DNA of 64,000 nucleotides from Planctomycetota bacterium (GTDB lineage: Bacteria > Planctomycetota > UBA1135): assembly GCA_021776795.1 (NCBI GenBank), contig JAJFFC010000008.1:378738-442737 (forward strand), written 5' to 3'. The notes beneath the pieces are model-generated. The model saw only the letters and a program-made list of their open reading frames with translations, had not been told where the DNA came from and searched no databases. The translations under genes and the position numbers were made by a program. Shown piece by piece: positions 46,919 to 56,772 of the stretch. Positions within the stretch are counted from its first letter, which is position 1, and each line of letters starts with the position of its first letter.

Positions 46919-47479
46919 ATGGGTGACTTCGCACTCCTCATTGGGTATCTCATTTCCTATTTGGTCATGGGAATCGTTTGCAGCTTGATTGCTCGTAATC
47001 GTGGACGTAGCCCAGTCGGTTGGTTTTTCATTGGCTTCTTCGCCAGTTGCATCGGTTTGATTTTGGTCTTGGTGTTGCCTGACCTGAATCAGGAACAAGA
47101 GCGAGAGGAAAGCGAGCGTCGTCGTCGCCGTCGCTTGGAAGAGGAACTCATGCAAGAGCGCATGAAGAACCAGGCTTTCCGCGGCCATGCCACGACCCGG
47201 CTCGATGCCCATGATGGTGAGCTCGGCATCGATACCAAATCTGGGGCGCCGTCTGCCTTGCCGCCGCCCCCTGCCCCGCGCGCGCATGTCGAAGGTGTCC
47301 CGGCAGATGGCTGGTACGTCGCCATGCCTGGCCATGAGCCAGAAGGCCCCATGGCCGTCAGTGAAGTGCAAGCGCGCATCGAAGCGGGCGATGTCAACAA
47401 ACGCACCTTGGTGTGGCATGAGAGCTTCGATGACTGGAAGACTGCGGGTGATTCTCCACTGCACATCTGGCTGTCATGA
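46919..47479 (+). CDS. Membrane protein with C-terminal GYF_2 (DUF4339) domain
   Basis: N-terminal TM segments; GWYVAMPGHEPEGPMAVSEVQARIEAGDVNKRTLVWHESFDDWKTAGDSPLHIWL. Confidence 0.85.
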   Translation: MGDFALLIGYLISYLVMGIVCSLIARNRGRSPVGWFFIGFFASCIGLILVLVLPDLNQEQEREESERRRRRRLEEELMQERMKNQAFRGHATTRLDAHDGELGIDTKSGAPSALPPPPAPRAHVEGVPADGWYVAMPGHEPEGPMAVSEVQARIEAGDVNKRTLVWHESFDDWKTAGDSPLHIWLS

Positions 47480-48372
47480 ATCCGGAACCCGGCACCGTCC
47501 AACTGCAGGGGCTTTATGAAGGCCCGGTTTCCTCGTGGGCTCCACAGCAGGAGTTGGTCGCCGATGCTCTGCGCCGCGCCGGTGCGCCAGATAATTGCCT
47601 GCATGCTGTCACTCACGGCGGCCGTGGATCCTTAGAGCCCGAGCCCATTCTGTTCCCGCGTGGGCAATTTGCCGATGCGCCCGCCGATTGCGTCGCGTTG
47701 GCTTTGGAGTTGATGCTGGAAGAGACACTCGGTGGCAAGCCCGACGAATGGTTCTCAACCTTGCGCGTAATTGAATACCAGGAGCGCGTGCAAATTGAAT
47801 CGTTGATTCAGGTCAATGAAGATGGCATTCGCGGCATTTCGCGCGAACAGCCGTGGACGCCGGTCCCGCAGAAATCACTCAAAGATCGCATCTGGCAAAA
47901 CAAGCTCATTTTGAGTTTGGCCATCCTGGCCTTTTTGGTGTACGGCTTCTTCAATCGCCACAAGGTGGGCGAATGGGTCCACGCATTTGAAACGCGCTTC
48001 TTTTCCGAGGACTTCGCGATTGCGGAAGAGTACCGCCAAGAGTTAAATGGCTTTGGCACTTTCTTATACGCCGAAGCAGAGATCGAGGAAGAATCGAATC
48101 AGCTGGTCGTGACCTTGCGCCAGACCAACGCCTACCCACAAACGCCTAGCGATTTCGATTTGGCACGCGATCAAGCCGACCGCTTGGAAGGAATTGCCTT
48201 GGCCGCTTTAGAACTAGGCAAAGCGCAAGTGGTCTTGCACTTCAACGCTGGCGACGTCCAACGCAGGACGGTTTCGCTCGTCGACTGGGAGGACGATGGC
48301 TCCTTGCGCTTCAAGTTCGAGACCACTTCGTGGAGGGGCACCGAGTTGACTCTGTTGGAGATAGAGTCTTAA
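47476..48372 (+). CDS. Hypothetical single-TM protein
   Basis: TM segment LILSLAILAFLVYGFF; ATGA overlap with the upstream gene; family not recognised. Confidence 0.75.
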   Translation: MNPEPGTVQLQGLYEGPVSSWAPQQELVADALRRAGAPDNCLHAVTHGGRGSLEPEPILFPRGQFADAPADCVALALELMLEETLGGKPDEWFSTLRVIEYQERVQIESLIQVNEDGIRGISREQPWTPVPQKSLKDRIWQNKLILSLAILAFLVYGFFNRHKVGEWVHAFETRFFSEDFAIAEEYRQELNGFGTFLYAEAEIEEESNQLVVTLRQTNAYPQTPSDFDLARDQADRLEGIALAALELGKAQVVLHFNAGDVQRRTVSLVDWEDDGSLRFKFETTSWRGTELTLLEIES

Positions 48373-49163
48373 TTCTGCCGCGCCAACGGCAAGACTTCGA
48401 TTACGCGGAACTCGACGGGGTGGCTTTCCGATTGTAGGGAGAGTGTGCCCTGCTCTAACAGGAGCTCACCGCTTGCCGCGTATAGCGCTTGGGCATCGGC
48501 ATCGTTTTCGTCGAGCTGCGGCTGTTGATAGGACAACACTTCTTGGCCGTCGAGGAAATGGCGGATGACCTGGGAACCACGCACTTCGACTTCGATCCAC
48601 ACCCAGTCGTCGCCATGGTTGGTCGCCGAGGAAGAGTCGGTACAGTGACGCCGCACCAGTTCTTCGTTCATCACCACATGAGTCCCCGGAGTGCAAAGGT
48701 TGGCATTGGCGCGGTCGTTCTTGCCATCGCCGCCGAGTAACTGCACTTCAATCGACACCGGGAAATCTTGGTCCACGCGCATGCTTTCTGCGCTTTGCCC
48801 ATGCACCATGAGACCGCTGTTGCGCCAGGCCCAACCGGGGCCTCCGGACATCTGCTGGCCTAAAAATCGATATTCCACGCGCAGGCGGTAGTCGGTCCAA
48901 GGCATGTCATGAAACAGATGACCGAAGCGGTCGTCGTAGTTGCCTTGGTAGTTGCTGTAGTCGACGGCAATCACGCCATCGCGCACGAGAAAGGTGCGCA
49001 AGGGATCCTCCCCTGCCGCATAGCCGCGAATCTTAGGCGTCCAGCCGCTTAAGGATTGGCCGTCGAACAAGGACTCCCAAGTGGATTCCTGCTCGATTTC
49101 GGTTGGTGATTCCGGGCTTTGACACGCAGCGAAAAGCAAAAGACAAGGCAGGAGTGACTTCAT
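48369..49163 (-). CDS. DUF1080 (3-keto-disaccharide hydrolase-type) lipoprotein
   Basis: Lipobox MKSLLPCLLLFAACQS; WESLFDGQSLSGWTPK...YRLRVEYRFLGQQMSGGPGWAWRNSGLMVHGQSAESM...WVWIEVEVRGSQVIRHFLDGQEVLSY. Confidence 0.9.
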   Translation of the reverse strand: MKSLLPCLLLFAACQSPESPTEIEQESTWESLFDGQSLSGWTPKIRGYAAGEDPLRTFLVRDGVIAVDYSNYQGNYDDRFGHLFHDMPWTDYRLRVEYRFLGQQMSGGPGWAWRNSGLMVHGQSAESMRVDQDFPVSIEVQLLGGDGKNDRANANLCTPGTHVVMNEELVRRHCTDSSSATNHGDDWVWIEVEVRGSQVIRHFLDGQEVLSYQQPQLDENDADAQALYAASGELLLEQGTLSLQSESHPVEFRVIEVLPLARQN

Positions 49164-49543
49164 GAACATTGCTTCAGGAGTTGGGTCAGTTCGACTTCGG
49201 CTTGCGCCGCAATGGCGATTGCCTCTGCGCTGGCACCACAAGCAAGCACCGCAGCTTGGGGAGAGGAAAGCCCAAGATGGCATTGGCCCTGGTCAGTCCA
49301 AACCGCAATGCGCCAAGGCAGGGCCCGACTGAGCCCAGGATCCATCTCTAAAAGTTTTTGCGCTTGTTCGGCATGAACCACTTCCAGGACCCATGAAGTC
49401 TCGGCGCAGGTGGCTTGGCGCGTTTGCAAAATGCCCTGCAGATCAAAGACGTGCAGCACAGCGTAATGCTGGGCTGCGAATGCCTGAGGCAAATCTGAAA
49501 TGATCAGATCAGGGTGCTTGCTGCTGGTGACGGTAGGTTCCAT
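49160..49543 (-). CDS. Hypothetical protein
   Basis: Coding-like frame, overlaps the DUF1080 start by 4 nt; no recognised domain. Confidence 0.6.
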   Translation of the reverse strand: MEPTVTSSKHPDLIISDLPQAFAAQHYAVLHVFDLQGILQTRQATCAETSWVLEVVHAEQAQKLLEMDPGLSRALPWRIAVWTDQGQCHLGLSSPQAAVLACGASAEAIAIAAQAEVELTQLLKQCS

Positions 49544-49646
49544 GGCCCGGCTGAAGGGTCCGCGTGAGGCAACACTCCTACTTAAAAGGTGCGCGGCACA
49601 CCATACGATTGCTCTTCGGTCACCCGTCGAGTCTAGCAGGCGGTGC

Positions 49647-50537
49647 TTACCAGCTGTAAAAGCCCTCGCCGCTCTTCTGCCCTAGCTTGCCAGCTGCCAC
49701 CATATCGCGCATGACCTGCGGCGGCGCAAAGCGCGGTCCAAGCTCCTGTTCCAGGTATTCGGCAATGCCCAGGCGCACATCAAGGCCGACCAAATCAGTC
49801 AGGCGCAATGGCCCCATGGGGTGGCGATAGCCAAGCACCATGGCTTTATCGATGTCTTCGGCGCTGGCCACCCCCTCTTCAAACATGCGCATAGCTTCGA
49901 GGCCGATGCAAACGCCCAAGCGCGAACTGGCGAAACCAGGTGAGTCGGTAACCACAATCGGCTCCTTGCCGAGGCGATGCGCCAAGGCCACGGCCAAGCT
50001 GCGGTCGGCGTCGGCGGTTTTGCTGCCAGTCACCACTTCCAACAGCTTCATGACCGGCACTGGGTTGAAGAAGTGCATGCCGAGGAAACGCGAAGGATTG
50101 TGCAGAGCAGAAGCGATGGCATCGATCGACAGAGAGGAAGTGTTGCTCGCCAGCAGCGTTTCTTGACTGACGTGTTCTTCGACTTGCAGTAGCAAACTGC
50201 GCTTCAGCTCTAATTTTTCAGGAACCGCTTCGACCACGACATGGGCACCAGAACATGCTTCGGCAATGTCGGTCGACATGCTGATGCGCTTGCGCGTAGC
50301 TTTCGCACTGTCTTCGGACATGCGGCCCTTCTCCATTGCCTTGGCCAACATGCGATCGACGTTGGCCAAGCCATGCAGCAAAGGCTCTTCGGCGATGTCG
50401 TACAGCACCACATCTAGGCCTGCCTGCGCAAGCACTTGGGCAATGCCGTTACCCATGGTGCCGGCGCCAAGCACGGTGGCTTTTTGCAGGAGCTCGGAAG
50501 GGTCGTGGGCGGAAGGCGCGGAGGCGGAATCAGTCAT
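49647..50537 (-). CDS. 3-hydroxyacyl-CoA (3-hydroxybutyryl-CoA) dehydrogenase
   Basis: ATVLGAGTMGNGIAQVLAQAGLDVVLYDI...LASNTSSLSIDAIASALHNPSRFLGMHFFNPVPVMKLLEVV...GFASSRLG. Confidence 0.94.
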   Translation of the reverse strand: MTDSASAPSAHDPSELLQKATVLGAGTMGNGIAQVLAQAGLDVVLYDIAEEPLLHGLANVDRMLAKAMEKGRMSEDSAKATRKRISMSTDIAEACSGAHVVVEAVPEKLELKRSLLLQVEEHVSQETLLASNTSSLSIDAIASALHNPSRFLGMHFFNPVPVMKLLEVVTGSKTADADRSLAVALAHRLGKEPIVVTDSPGFASSRLGVCIGLEAMRMFEEGVASAEDIDKAMVLGYRHPMGPLRLTDLVGLDVRLGIAEYLEQELGPRFAPPQVMRDMVAAGKLGQKSGEGFYSW

Positions 50538-50591
50538 GGCTAGGTCCTTGGGTCCGCGAGATTTTAGCCTTGCCTCAGTCACCCTTTGTGC

Positions 50592-51164
50592 TCACCAACG
50601 AAAGACCATGGCCAGGCGCCAAGAATCGTCGAAAGTGTCATAGCCGAAATCCACGCCCAACTCAGGCGAAGGGGTCCACAGCACACCTGACTGCAAGTTT
50701 CCGCCCCAGTACACGGTGCCCAGGATGGCGACGTCGCGCCCACCGCGGTTTTCAATGCTACGGTCATAAAAGTTGCCAATGCCCCCACCGCCATAAACCG
50801 CGATGTCATTGGTGATGCGAAAGAGGCCGCCCATGGAATAGACCACAGCACCTTGATATTCATCGAAGCGCACACTGTCGGAGCCATCGCCGTCGTCGGT
50901 GCGATCGCGCGAAGTATCGCTGAGCAAAAGATCTAGACCAATCACCGAGTCGAAACGCAACGCGGCATAGCTGCCGACGCGGCTGGTGCCGGCGCTATAT
51001 GCCGCCAAAGTCATGCCGGTACGGGCGTTGTCTCCAGAGAGCCCACTGGCTGCCCCCACCGCAAAGGCTTCGAGCGGCAGCATGCCATGATCGGGGCCAT
51101 GCGGAAGTGCGCAGGATCCACAGCCCAATGCCAGCACGGCGCAACGAAGTAGCGGAGAAAGCAC
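50592..51164 (-). CDS. Putative outer-membrane beta-barrel protein
   Basis: Signal/lipobox-like N-terminus (LALGCGSCALPHG); alternating pattern VGSYAALRFDSVIGLDLLL...DIAVYGGGGIGNFYD...WRLAMVFRW with terminal aromatic. Confidence 0.65.
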   Translation of the reverse strand: MLSPLLRCAVLALGCGSCALPHGPDHGMLPLEAFAVGAASGLSGDNARTGMTLAAYSAGTSRVGSYAALRFDSVIGLDLLLSDTSRDRTDDGDGSDSVRFDEYQGAVVYSMGGLFRITNDIAVYGGGGIGNFYDRSIENRGGRDVAILGTVYWGGNLQSGVLWTPSPELGVDFGYDTFDDSWRLAMVFRW

Positions 51165-51167
51165 GCC

Positions 51168-53495
51168 TTATTCTAAAAGCACAGAGCTTCCTTCTAGGAC
51201 GGCTTGCTCGGGAATCTCGAGCGTTTGCGCCTCAGCGTCGCCAAGACGGTAGGTCGGGTTCACGACATCGGCATCGTGATTGCGATTGGTGGCGTAGGGG
51301 ACGCGAAGCTTGGCCACGCCCTGCGCATTGGCGACGGCTTCGTCGGCCCACATGCCGCGCAGGAAGACCTTGCCGCTGACGTCGCGGAACTGGAAGGGAA
51401 TCTCAATCCGCAACACCGCGCCTGGTGCCGTTTGCGCCTGGACCTCGGCTCCGCGTACGACTTGCCACAAGCGACCCGCCGAGGTGATCCCGCCCAGCTG
51501 TTCCGGCACCTCCACGGGCACCGGCGAAACATGGGCTAGGCGCAAGAAGGGCAATGGCGATGCCGGACCTTGTGGGCCATCGACATCGCCAAGATTGAAG
51601 ACTTGTGCCCCCACGCTTTGGAAAAACTGTGCACTGAAGCGACGGCCGGAGCCTTTGCCTGAACCCGTAGCTTCGAGGTAGTCACTCATGGGAACCCCAA
51701 GCGCCTTGCATAACCCGGATAAGACATCGGGGAAGCGCGAGGTGATCATCACCCAGGCCACTTCGCGTTGCCGCAGCACGCCTTCCGCTTCTTCTGCACT
51801 AGCTGTCAGGAAGAAACGCGCCGGCGCTTGAAAGGAATCCATGCCGATGTAGCTGCCGAAATTACTGGCGATGCTCGGCCGTTGTGCAGCCCATTCCAAG
51901 GCATGACCGAAATCCCATGCCGCCAAAACTGGCGCGCGCGTCAAGGGATCTTGCGGGCCAAGGGGTGGGGCATCGGGGGCTTGTTCTAGCCACTGCAGAA
52001 GCGAACGCTCTGCACCATAGACCGCGTCGAAGCGCGACTGGGTGCCCCTCTCCATGGCGTAGGAAACTGTGGGCGCCTGAAGTGCGAGAGGCAGAAGCAA
52101 GCAGCCCAAAGAGGCAAGGCTTCCTTTCGGCAGAGAAGCGAGAGTTGCTTGCGACCACTGTGGCTTGCGGCGGATGATGTCGGCAAGCCACCACGCCAAC
52201 AACAAGGCCAATGGTGCGGCCAGGGGCTCGGCGAAGCGGCGTTGTGCCATGGCCTGAATCGCCAACAGAGGTACCGCAATCAATAAAGGCCACCACTCTT
52301 CTTCCTTGCGCTGGAAGATGGCTCGCGCGGCATAAAACAAGGCAAAGGGCATGAGCAATACCCCGAATCCAATCCATCGGGCGAAGCCACCGGTTTGATA
52401 AGGATCTTTCCCCCACAGCGACGCCGACTCCGCAATCGAAGCCATGAACTGATCGGCGCGCGAGGACCAAGCGAAGGCCTCGCGCAATCCTGCTGCTGGA
52501 CCCAGGTCTAGAGTCAGCAGGATGCCCGCACCAAGGGCGCCGAGAATCCCCACTGCAGGGATGTACCAGCGCTGCCAAGCCTCCTTAAGGAAGAGTGGCG
52601 GCAAGAAAACCAATGCGCCCAAGTTCAACCACATGGCGTGGAAGTAACTCAGATTGACCACCATCCATGGGTGCTCCACCTTCCATGGGCTTTGCAAAAT
52701 CGCTGGCCCCAACGCGACTAGGGCAAGTGCGTGGAAGAAGAAGCCAAAGGCGCACAGGCCTTTGCGCCAGTCCGCGGAACTGCGCCATAGCCAAACCGCC
52801 AACACCAGTTGTAAGGGCAGAATGTAGAGCACGGCGCCAACCCAGCTGCCGAGAAGAACGCCGGCGATGGTGCCACAAAGTGCGCCAAAGACGCTTGCCC
52901 GCCGCACCACAGCAAAGGCGCGAAAACGAATCGCCAAGGTGAACAGCACCAGCAAGGCCGTCGCCATCATCGACACAAAGCTATGGTGGTCGGCCACGCC
53001 GGGAGCGCTGTAATGAATCGCGCCGTAGCTAAAGGCAAACAACAATCCACACAGCAACAAAGCCCGCCGCCCTGCCAAGATTCCTGCAGCGGCCGCGACC
53101 AAAATCGTGGTCAGCAAACTGAAGAACAATGGCAACTCGGCCATCGATTGCTCGAGCGGAAGTCGCCCGCCACTGTCATCGGCCAAAGCCGAAGCGACCA
53201 TGGTGTAGTAAGGCGGCCACGGCACCACCGCACCTTGCGGCGCATTGAGATATGGATCAAACGCTGCCGGCAATCCCACCTCTTGGCGGAAGCGTTCCAC
53301 GCGGCGCATGTGATAGAGGCCATCTGGGTCGAGACTAAACCAACGCTCGACGTCGCCCGCTTGCACTTGCTCCACGCTCGTGTTGTCGGCCAGCGGCACC
53401 GAGCGCATTTGCAGCGCTTCGCGCGCAATCCAAGCACAAAAGACCACCAGCCCCATAAGGAGCACAGTCGACCAGGTGCGGGCAGGAAGTTTCAT
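51168..53495 (-). CDS. STT3/AglB-like oligosaccharyltransferase family polytopic membrane protein
   Basis: FSLDPDGLYHMRRVERFRQEVGLPAAFDPYLNAPQGAVVPWPPYYTMVAS; YSAPGVADHHSFVSMMATALLVLF; VLAAWDFGHALEWAAQRPSIASNFGSYIG, resembling the STT3 WWDYG segment. Confidence 0.82.
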   Translation of the reverse strand: MKLPARTWSTVLLMGLVVFCAWIAREALQMRSVPLADNTSVEQVQAGDVERWFSLDPDGLYHMRRVERFRQEVGLPAAFDPYLNAPQGAVVPWPPYYTMVASALADDSGGRLPLEQSMAELPLFFSLLTTILVAAAAGILAGRRALLLCGLLFAFSYGAIHYSAPGVADHHSFVSMMATALLVLFTLAIRFRAFAVVRRASVFGALCGTIAGVLLGSWVGAVLYILPLQLVLAVWLWRSSADWRKGLCAFGFFFHALALVALGPAILQSPWKVEHPWMVVNLSYFHAMWLNLGALVFLPPLFLKEAWQRWYIPAVGILGALGAGILLTLDLGPAAGLREAFAWSSRADQFMASIAESASLWGKDPYQTGGFARWIGFGVLLMPFALFYAARAIFQRKEEEWWPLLIAVPLLAIQAMAQRRFAEPLAAPLALLLAWWLADIIRRKPQWSQATLASLPKGSLASLGCLLLPLALQAPTVSYAMERGTQSRFDAVYGAERSLLQWLEQAPDAPPLGPQDPLTRAPVLAAWDFGHALEWAAQRPSIASNFGSYIGMDSFQAPARFFLTASAEEAEGVLRQREVAWVMITSRFPDVLSGLCKALGVPMSDYLEATGSGKGSGRRFSAQFFQSVGAQVFNLGDVDGPQGPASPLPFLRLAHVSPVPVEVPEQLGGITSAGRLWQVVRGAEVQAQTAPGAVLRIEIPFQFRDVSGKVFLRGMWADEAVANAQGVAKLRVPYATNRNHDADVVNPTYRLGDAEAQTLEIPEQAVLEGSSVLLE

Positions 53496-55693
53496 CAGAT
53501 GCGAACAGAGTAGACCACCTTAATGGTGACGTCACTCCCTGTCGGCACGATGGCACCACTCGCCAATTCTTCCCAGCCGGAATCGACCACAAGGAATAGC
53601 TCGCGGCCATCCTCCACAATCCAGCGCAAACGCGATTGCAGACCGAGGGTATCGCTTTGATTGTCGGCTTGAATCAAGGTTTCGATACTCACTTCAGGGC
53701 TGAAGGAGAAATCCACCGACAAGCGCTCGATGCGCACCGTGAAGTCCCCTCCAGAAACGCTGCCTTTGTCTTCAATGTAGTTCAACTGCGTGTTGAGGAA
53801 CTCATTGGGGCGGTAATTGACCTCAGCACGTGTTTGCGTGATGTTGCCGTCATACCAGTCACCGCTTAAGAAGGTGAACTGGCCGTAAACCTGGCGGCTC
53901 TTGGAGGTGGTCAGGCGCATGACCGGGAGAATCCAGTCATAACTACCCGGCAGCACGGCCACGCCATCGCCCACGGTGAAAGGACGGTCAGGGCGATCAC
54001 TTTCCAGTATCGCGCCGATGCGAAACTGATCCCCGCTTTCGAGTTCGGCTTCAAAAGCACTGATTTCGGTACGGGAGGAGATGGTATTGCCATCAAGGTC
54101 GGTCCACATCGAGGGCGTAATGGTGAAGCGGTAAAACCGCACTGGACCTCCGGGCGCCGGGCGTGGAGTCCATTGCACTTGGCCGGAAGTTAAAGCTTCG
54201 CCTGGACGGCGAATGAACCCGAGTGCAGGGGCGAAGTCATCTTGGGTACCCACAATGCCCGCACGGTACTGCCAATGCTTCGTACGATAAGAAGCTTGGC
54301 TACCAAAGCCGAGCCCCTGGGCATCGAGAGTGTCATCATCGGACCACACCAAGAAGTTATTCCAGTTGAAGGTGCCGCCATAAAACTTGGTGCTGGAGTA
54401 ACGCGTATCCAATCCAGCCACGGTGTTGCCCTGATCGCTCAATGGATTTCCCGAAGTCAACAAACTGCCAATCGCAAAAGATTCACTGACCTGATAGTTG
54501 GGGCGGAACACGAATAGGTCGCCATCGGGAATGCCGATGTCGGACCGTCCGCCGGTATGCACACCCAAGAATCCCAACCCAAACCGCCCCGCCTGACCCG
54601 CCACCCGCAAGCCAGCTTCGAGAGGGATTTCCTGGCCGCCAGCAAGACCGATGCGGCGACTGAAGAAGGGCAGCACATTGTTGCCATTGAGTTCGCCGAA
54701 CTGGAACATCGTGCTGTCTTGCAGAAAGAAGTCGCGCTTCTCCGGGAAGAATAGCGGGAAGCGCGAGGTATTGACGCGGCGATCATCGACCTCGGTTTCG
54801 GCAAAGTCTGTATTCCAGGTCAAGGACGCGCGCAGTTGTGGACTGATGCTCCAGTTGATCTCGCCGCCGACATCGCCAAGCAAATCGCTATCGCCCACTT
54901 CATCGTGATATTTGCCCTTGAAGAATGGGCGGAATTCCAAGCCATAACCTTGGTCCAAGTTTTCAAAACCATCTAGATCACCAGCGGAAGAAACCGACTG
55001 CATGCGCACATGCCGTAGGCGATTGGACCAATGATGGCGCGAGCGGTCTGCGGAGCGATTGCGCTGAAAGTTGCCGCGCCACATGGGGTTATCGCCAAAA
55101 CGCAAGGTGGAGAATGGAATCCGAATTTCGGCAACCCATCGGTCACTCAGGATTTTTGTGCGCCCTTCCCAACTAGCGTTCCACGGTTTATTGAAGCGCT
55201 GGCCGTTGTCACTCGTGAGTGCATCGCCGCGCGAGCCAGCCGCAGAAATCTGGAAGAAGTAACCATTCTTGCCATCGCGGAAGGTGTCGAAGATGAACTC
55301 GATACGATCGTCTTCGTTTAAGAAGGCGTCGCGCGCCATGTTTTGCAGCACCATGTTGTCGACGTCGGGCTCATGACAAATGAAGGCCAGGTACAGCGCT
55401 TGGTCGTCGCGCATTAACCACACTTCGGTGGGAGGATCCGAAGCCACACCCTCTTGAGGGTCCACTTGGAAGAAGTCGGTCACGCGCGAAGCTTGGCCCC
55501 AAGCTTCTTCTAGAAACTCTCCATCGAGAGTCACGCCCTTCGCGGCAGGAACATAAGGCACTGAAGCCAAGGGGCGCGGCGACTCCGGGCGCTTGCGGCA
55601 GTTCGCCTCCTGCGCCATCAAGGGCGAACCCGAGATAGCGATAAGACCGCCAAGCACAAAGGCGGCCCGCCTCAGTGAGGTTTGGCGAGCCAT
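53495..55693 (-). CDS. DUF5916 / carbohydrate-binding family 9-like outer-membrane protein
   Basis: VTLDGEFLEEAWGQASRVTDFFQVDPQEGVASDPPTEVWLMRDDQALYLAFICHEPD...NEDDRIEFIFDTFRDGKNGYFFQISAAGSRGDALT followed by a beta-barrel-like C-terminus. Start trimmed to MARQTSLRRAAF. Confidence 0.88.
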   Translation of the reverse strand: MARQTSLRRAAFVLGGLIAISGSPLMAQEANCRKRPESPRPLASVPYVPAAKGVTLDGEFLEEAWGQASRVTDFFQVDPQEGVASDPPTEVWLMRDDQALYLAFICHEPDVDNMVLQNMARDAFLNEDDRIEFIFDTFRDGKNGYFFQISAAGSRGDALTSDNGQRFNKPWNASWEGRTKILSDRWVAEIRIPFSTLRFGDNPMWRGNFQRNRSADRSRHHWSNRLRHVRMQSVSSAGDLDGFENLDQGYGLEFRPFFKGKYHDEVGDSDLLGDVGGEINWSISPQLRASLTWNTDFAETEVDDRRVNTSRFPLFFPEKRDFFLQDSTMFQFGELNGNNVLPFFSRRIGLAGGQEIPLEAGLRVAGQAGRFGLGFLGVHTGGRSDIGIPDGDLFVFRPNYQVSESFAIGSLLTSGNPLSDQGNTVAGLDTRYSSTKFYGGTFNWNNFLVWSDDDTLDAQGLGFGSQASYRTKHWQYRAGIVGTQDDFAPALGFIRRPGEALTSGQVQWTPRPAPGGPVRFYRFTITPSMWTDLDGNTISSRTEISAFEAELESGDQFRIGAILESDRPDRPFTVGDGVAVLPGSYDWILPVMRLTTSKSRQVYGQFTFLSGDWYDGNITQTRAEVNYRPNEFLNTQLNYIEDKGSVSGGDFTVRIERLSVDFSFSPEVSIETLIQADNQSDTLGLQSRLRWIVEDGRELFLVVDSGWEELASGAIVPTGSDVTIKVVYSVRI

Positions 55694-55703
55694 GGGCAAA
55701 ATC

Positions 55704-56756
55704 CTAAATGCTTTTCTGCACGATAGCCAGGGCTTTCCTGGTGATGGTGGTGAGGGCCAAATCCGTAGTAGCCTTGACCGCCTCGCCCCCTTCGCTGGGG
55801 TAGTGCCAAACTTCAATCCGAAAACGGTGGTTGGTGATGGCATGGGAGAATTCACCAAGGCGTCGTCCGGGAAGCAAGGCGTGAGCAGCCTCAAACTGCT
55901 CCCGCTCCTCGCCCGACTGCATCAAGGGAGGTTCGAAAAAACCGGGATTCCACCCGGATTGCCGCTGCGACACGCGCCAATGCTTCCCCGCGCCAATCAT
56001 CAAGCATTGCAGACGGCGGGCGACGACCTCTTTCTTGCGCGGCGGCAAGGGATAGGCGTGTGGATTTCCTTCCTGAAAGGCGGTGCAGGAGGATTGCCAT
56101 GGGCATTCGCCACACAAGGCTTGCCGGGCCTTACACACGGTGGCGCCAAGCTCCATCAAGGCTTCGTTCAACTCCCCCGCCGCGGCCAAATCGGCGGTCG
56201 GAAGCTGCTTCATCCAAGCGCTCCCTGCCTGCTCCGAAGCTCGATGCAATGCGGGGGCATCGCGCCGCAACTCCAGGCCATTGAGGCGAGCGACGACACG
56301 CTTGACGTTGCCATCGACCACCGGGAGACGCTCGCCGGATACCAGAGAAGCAATCGCCGCCGAGGTATAGGGGCCGATTCCGGGAAGCGCTTGCCACTCA
56401 GTTGCGGTGATTGGGAATGCGCCGGCCGCGACCACGGTTTGGGCAGCCGCCTGCAGATGGCGCGCGCGGCGGTAGTAGCCAAGGCCAGCCCAGGCGGCCA
56501 AGACCTCGTCTTCTGGGGCCGAGGCCAGGGCGTCGACCGTGGGAAAGTGGGCGAGAAAGGCCTCGAAGTAGGGCACGACGGCCTCGACCCGGGTTTGTTG
56601 GAGCATGATTTCCGCGACCCAAGTGCGGTAGGGGTCGCGCAGGCCGTCGGCACCCACAGACACCCGCCACGGCAGCTCACGACGTCGGCCATGAAACCAC
56701 TGGCGCAATTGCGCCGGGCAAGCCCCAGCCGCTCCGGTAACGTATGGCTTCGTCAT
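55704..56756 (-). CDS. mutY: A/G-specific adenine DNA glycosylase
   Basis: WFHGRRRELPWRVSVGADGLRDPYRTWVAEIMLQQTRVEAVVPYFEAFLAHFPTV...AAWAGLGYYRRARHLQ...LPGIGPYTSAAIASLVSGERLPVVDGNVKRV; [4Fe-4S] pattern VCKARQALCGECPWQSSC. Confidence 0.94.
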   Translation of the reverse strand: MTKPYVTGAAGACPAQLRQWFHGRRRELPWRVSVGADGLRDPYRTWVAEIMLQQTRVEAVVPYFEAFLAHFPTVDALASAPEDEVLAAWAGLGYYRRARHLQAAAQTVVAAGAFPITATEWQALPGIGPYTSAAIASLVSGERLPVVDGNVKRVVARLNGLELRRDAPALHRASEQAGSAWMKQLPTADLAAAGELNEALMELGATVCKARQALCGECPWQSSCTAFQEGNPHAYPLPPRKKEVVARRLQCLMIGAGKHWRVSQRQSGWNPGFFEPPLMQSGEEREQFEAAHALLPGRRLGEFSHAITNHRFRIEVWHYPSEGGEAVKATTDLALTTITRKALAIVQKSI

Positions 56757-56772
56757 GAACCTGCCAGGATAA

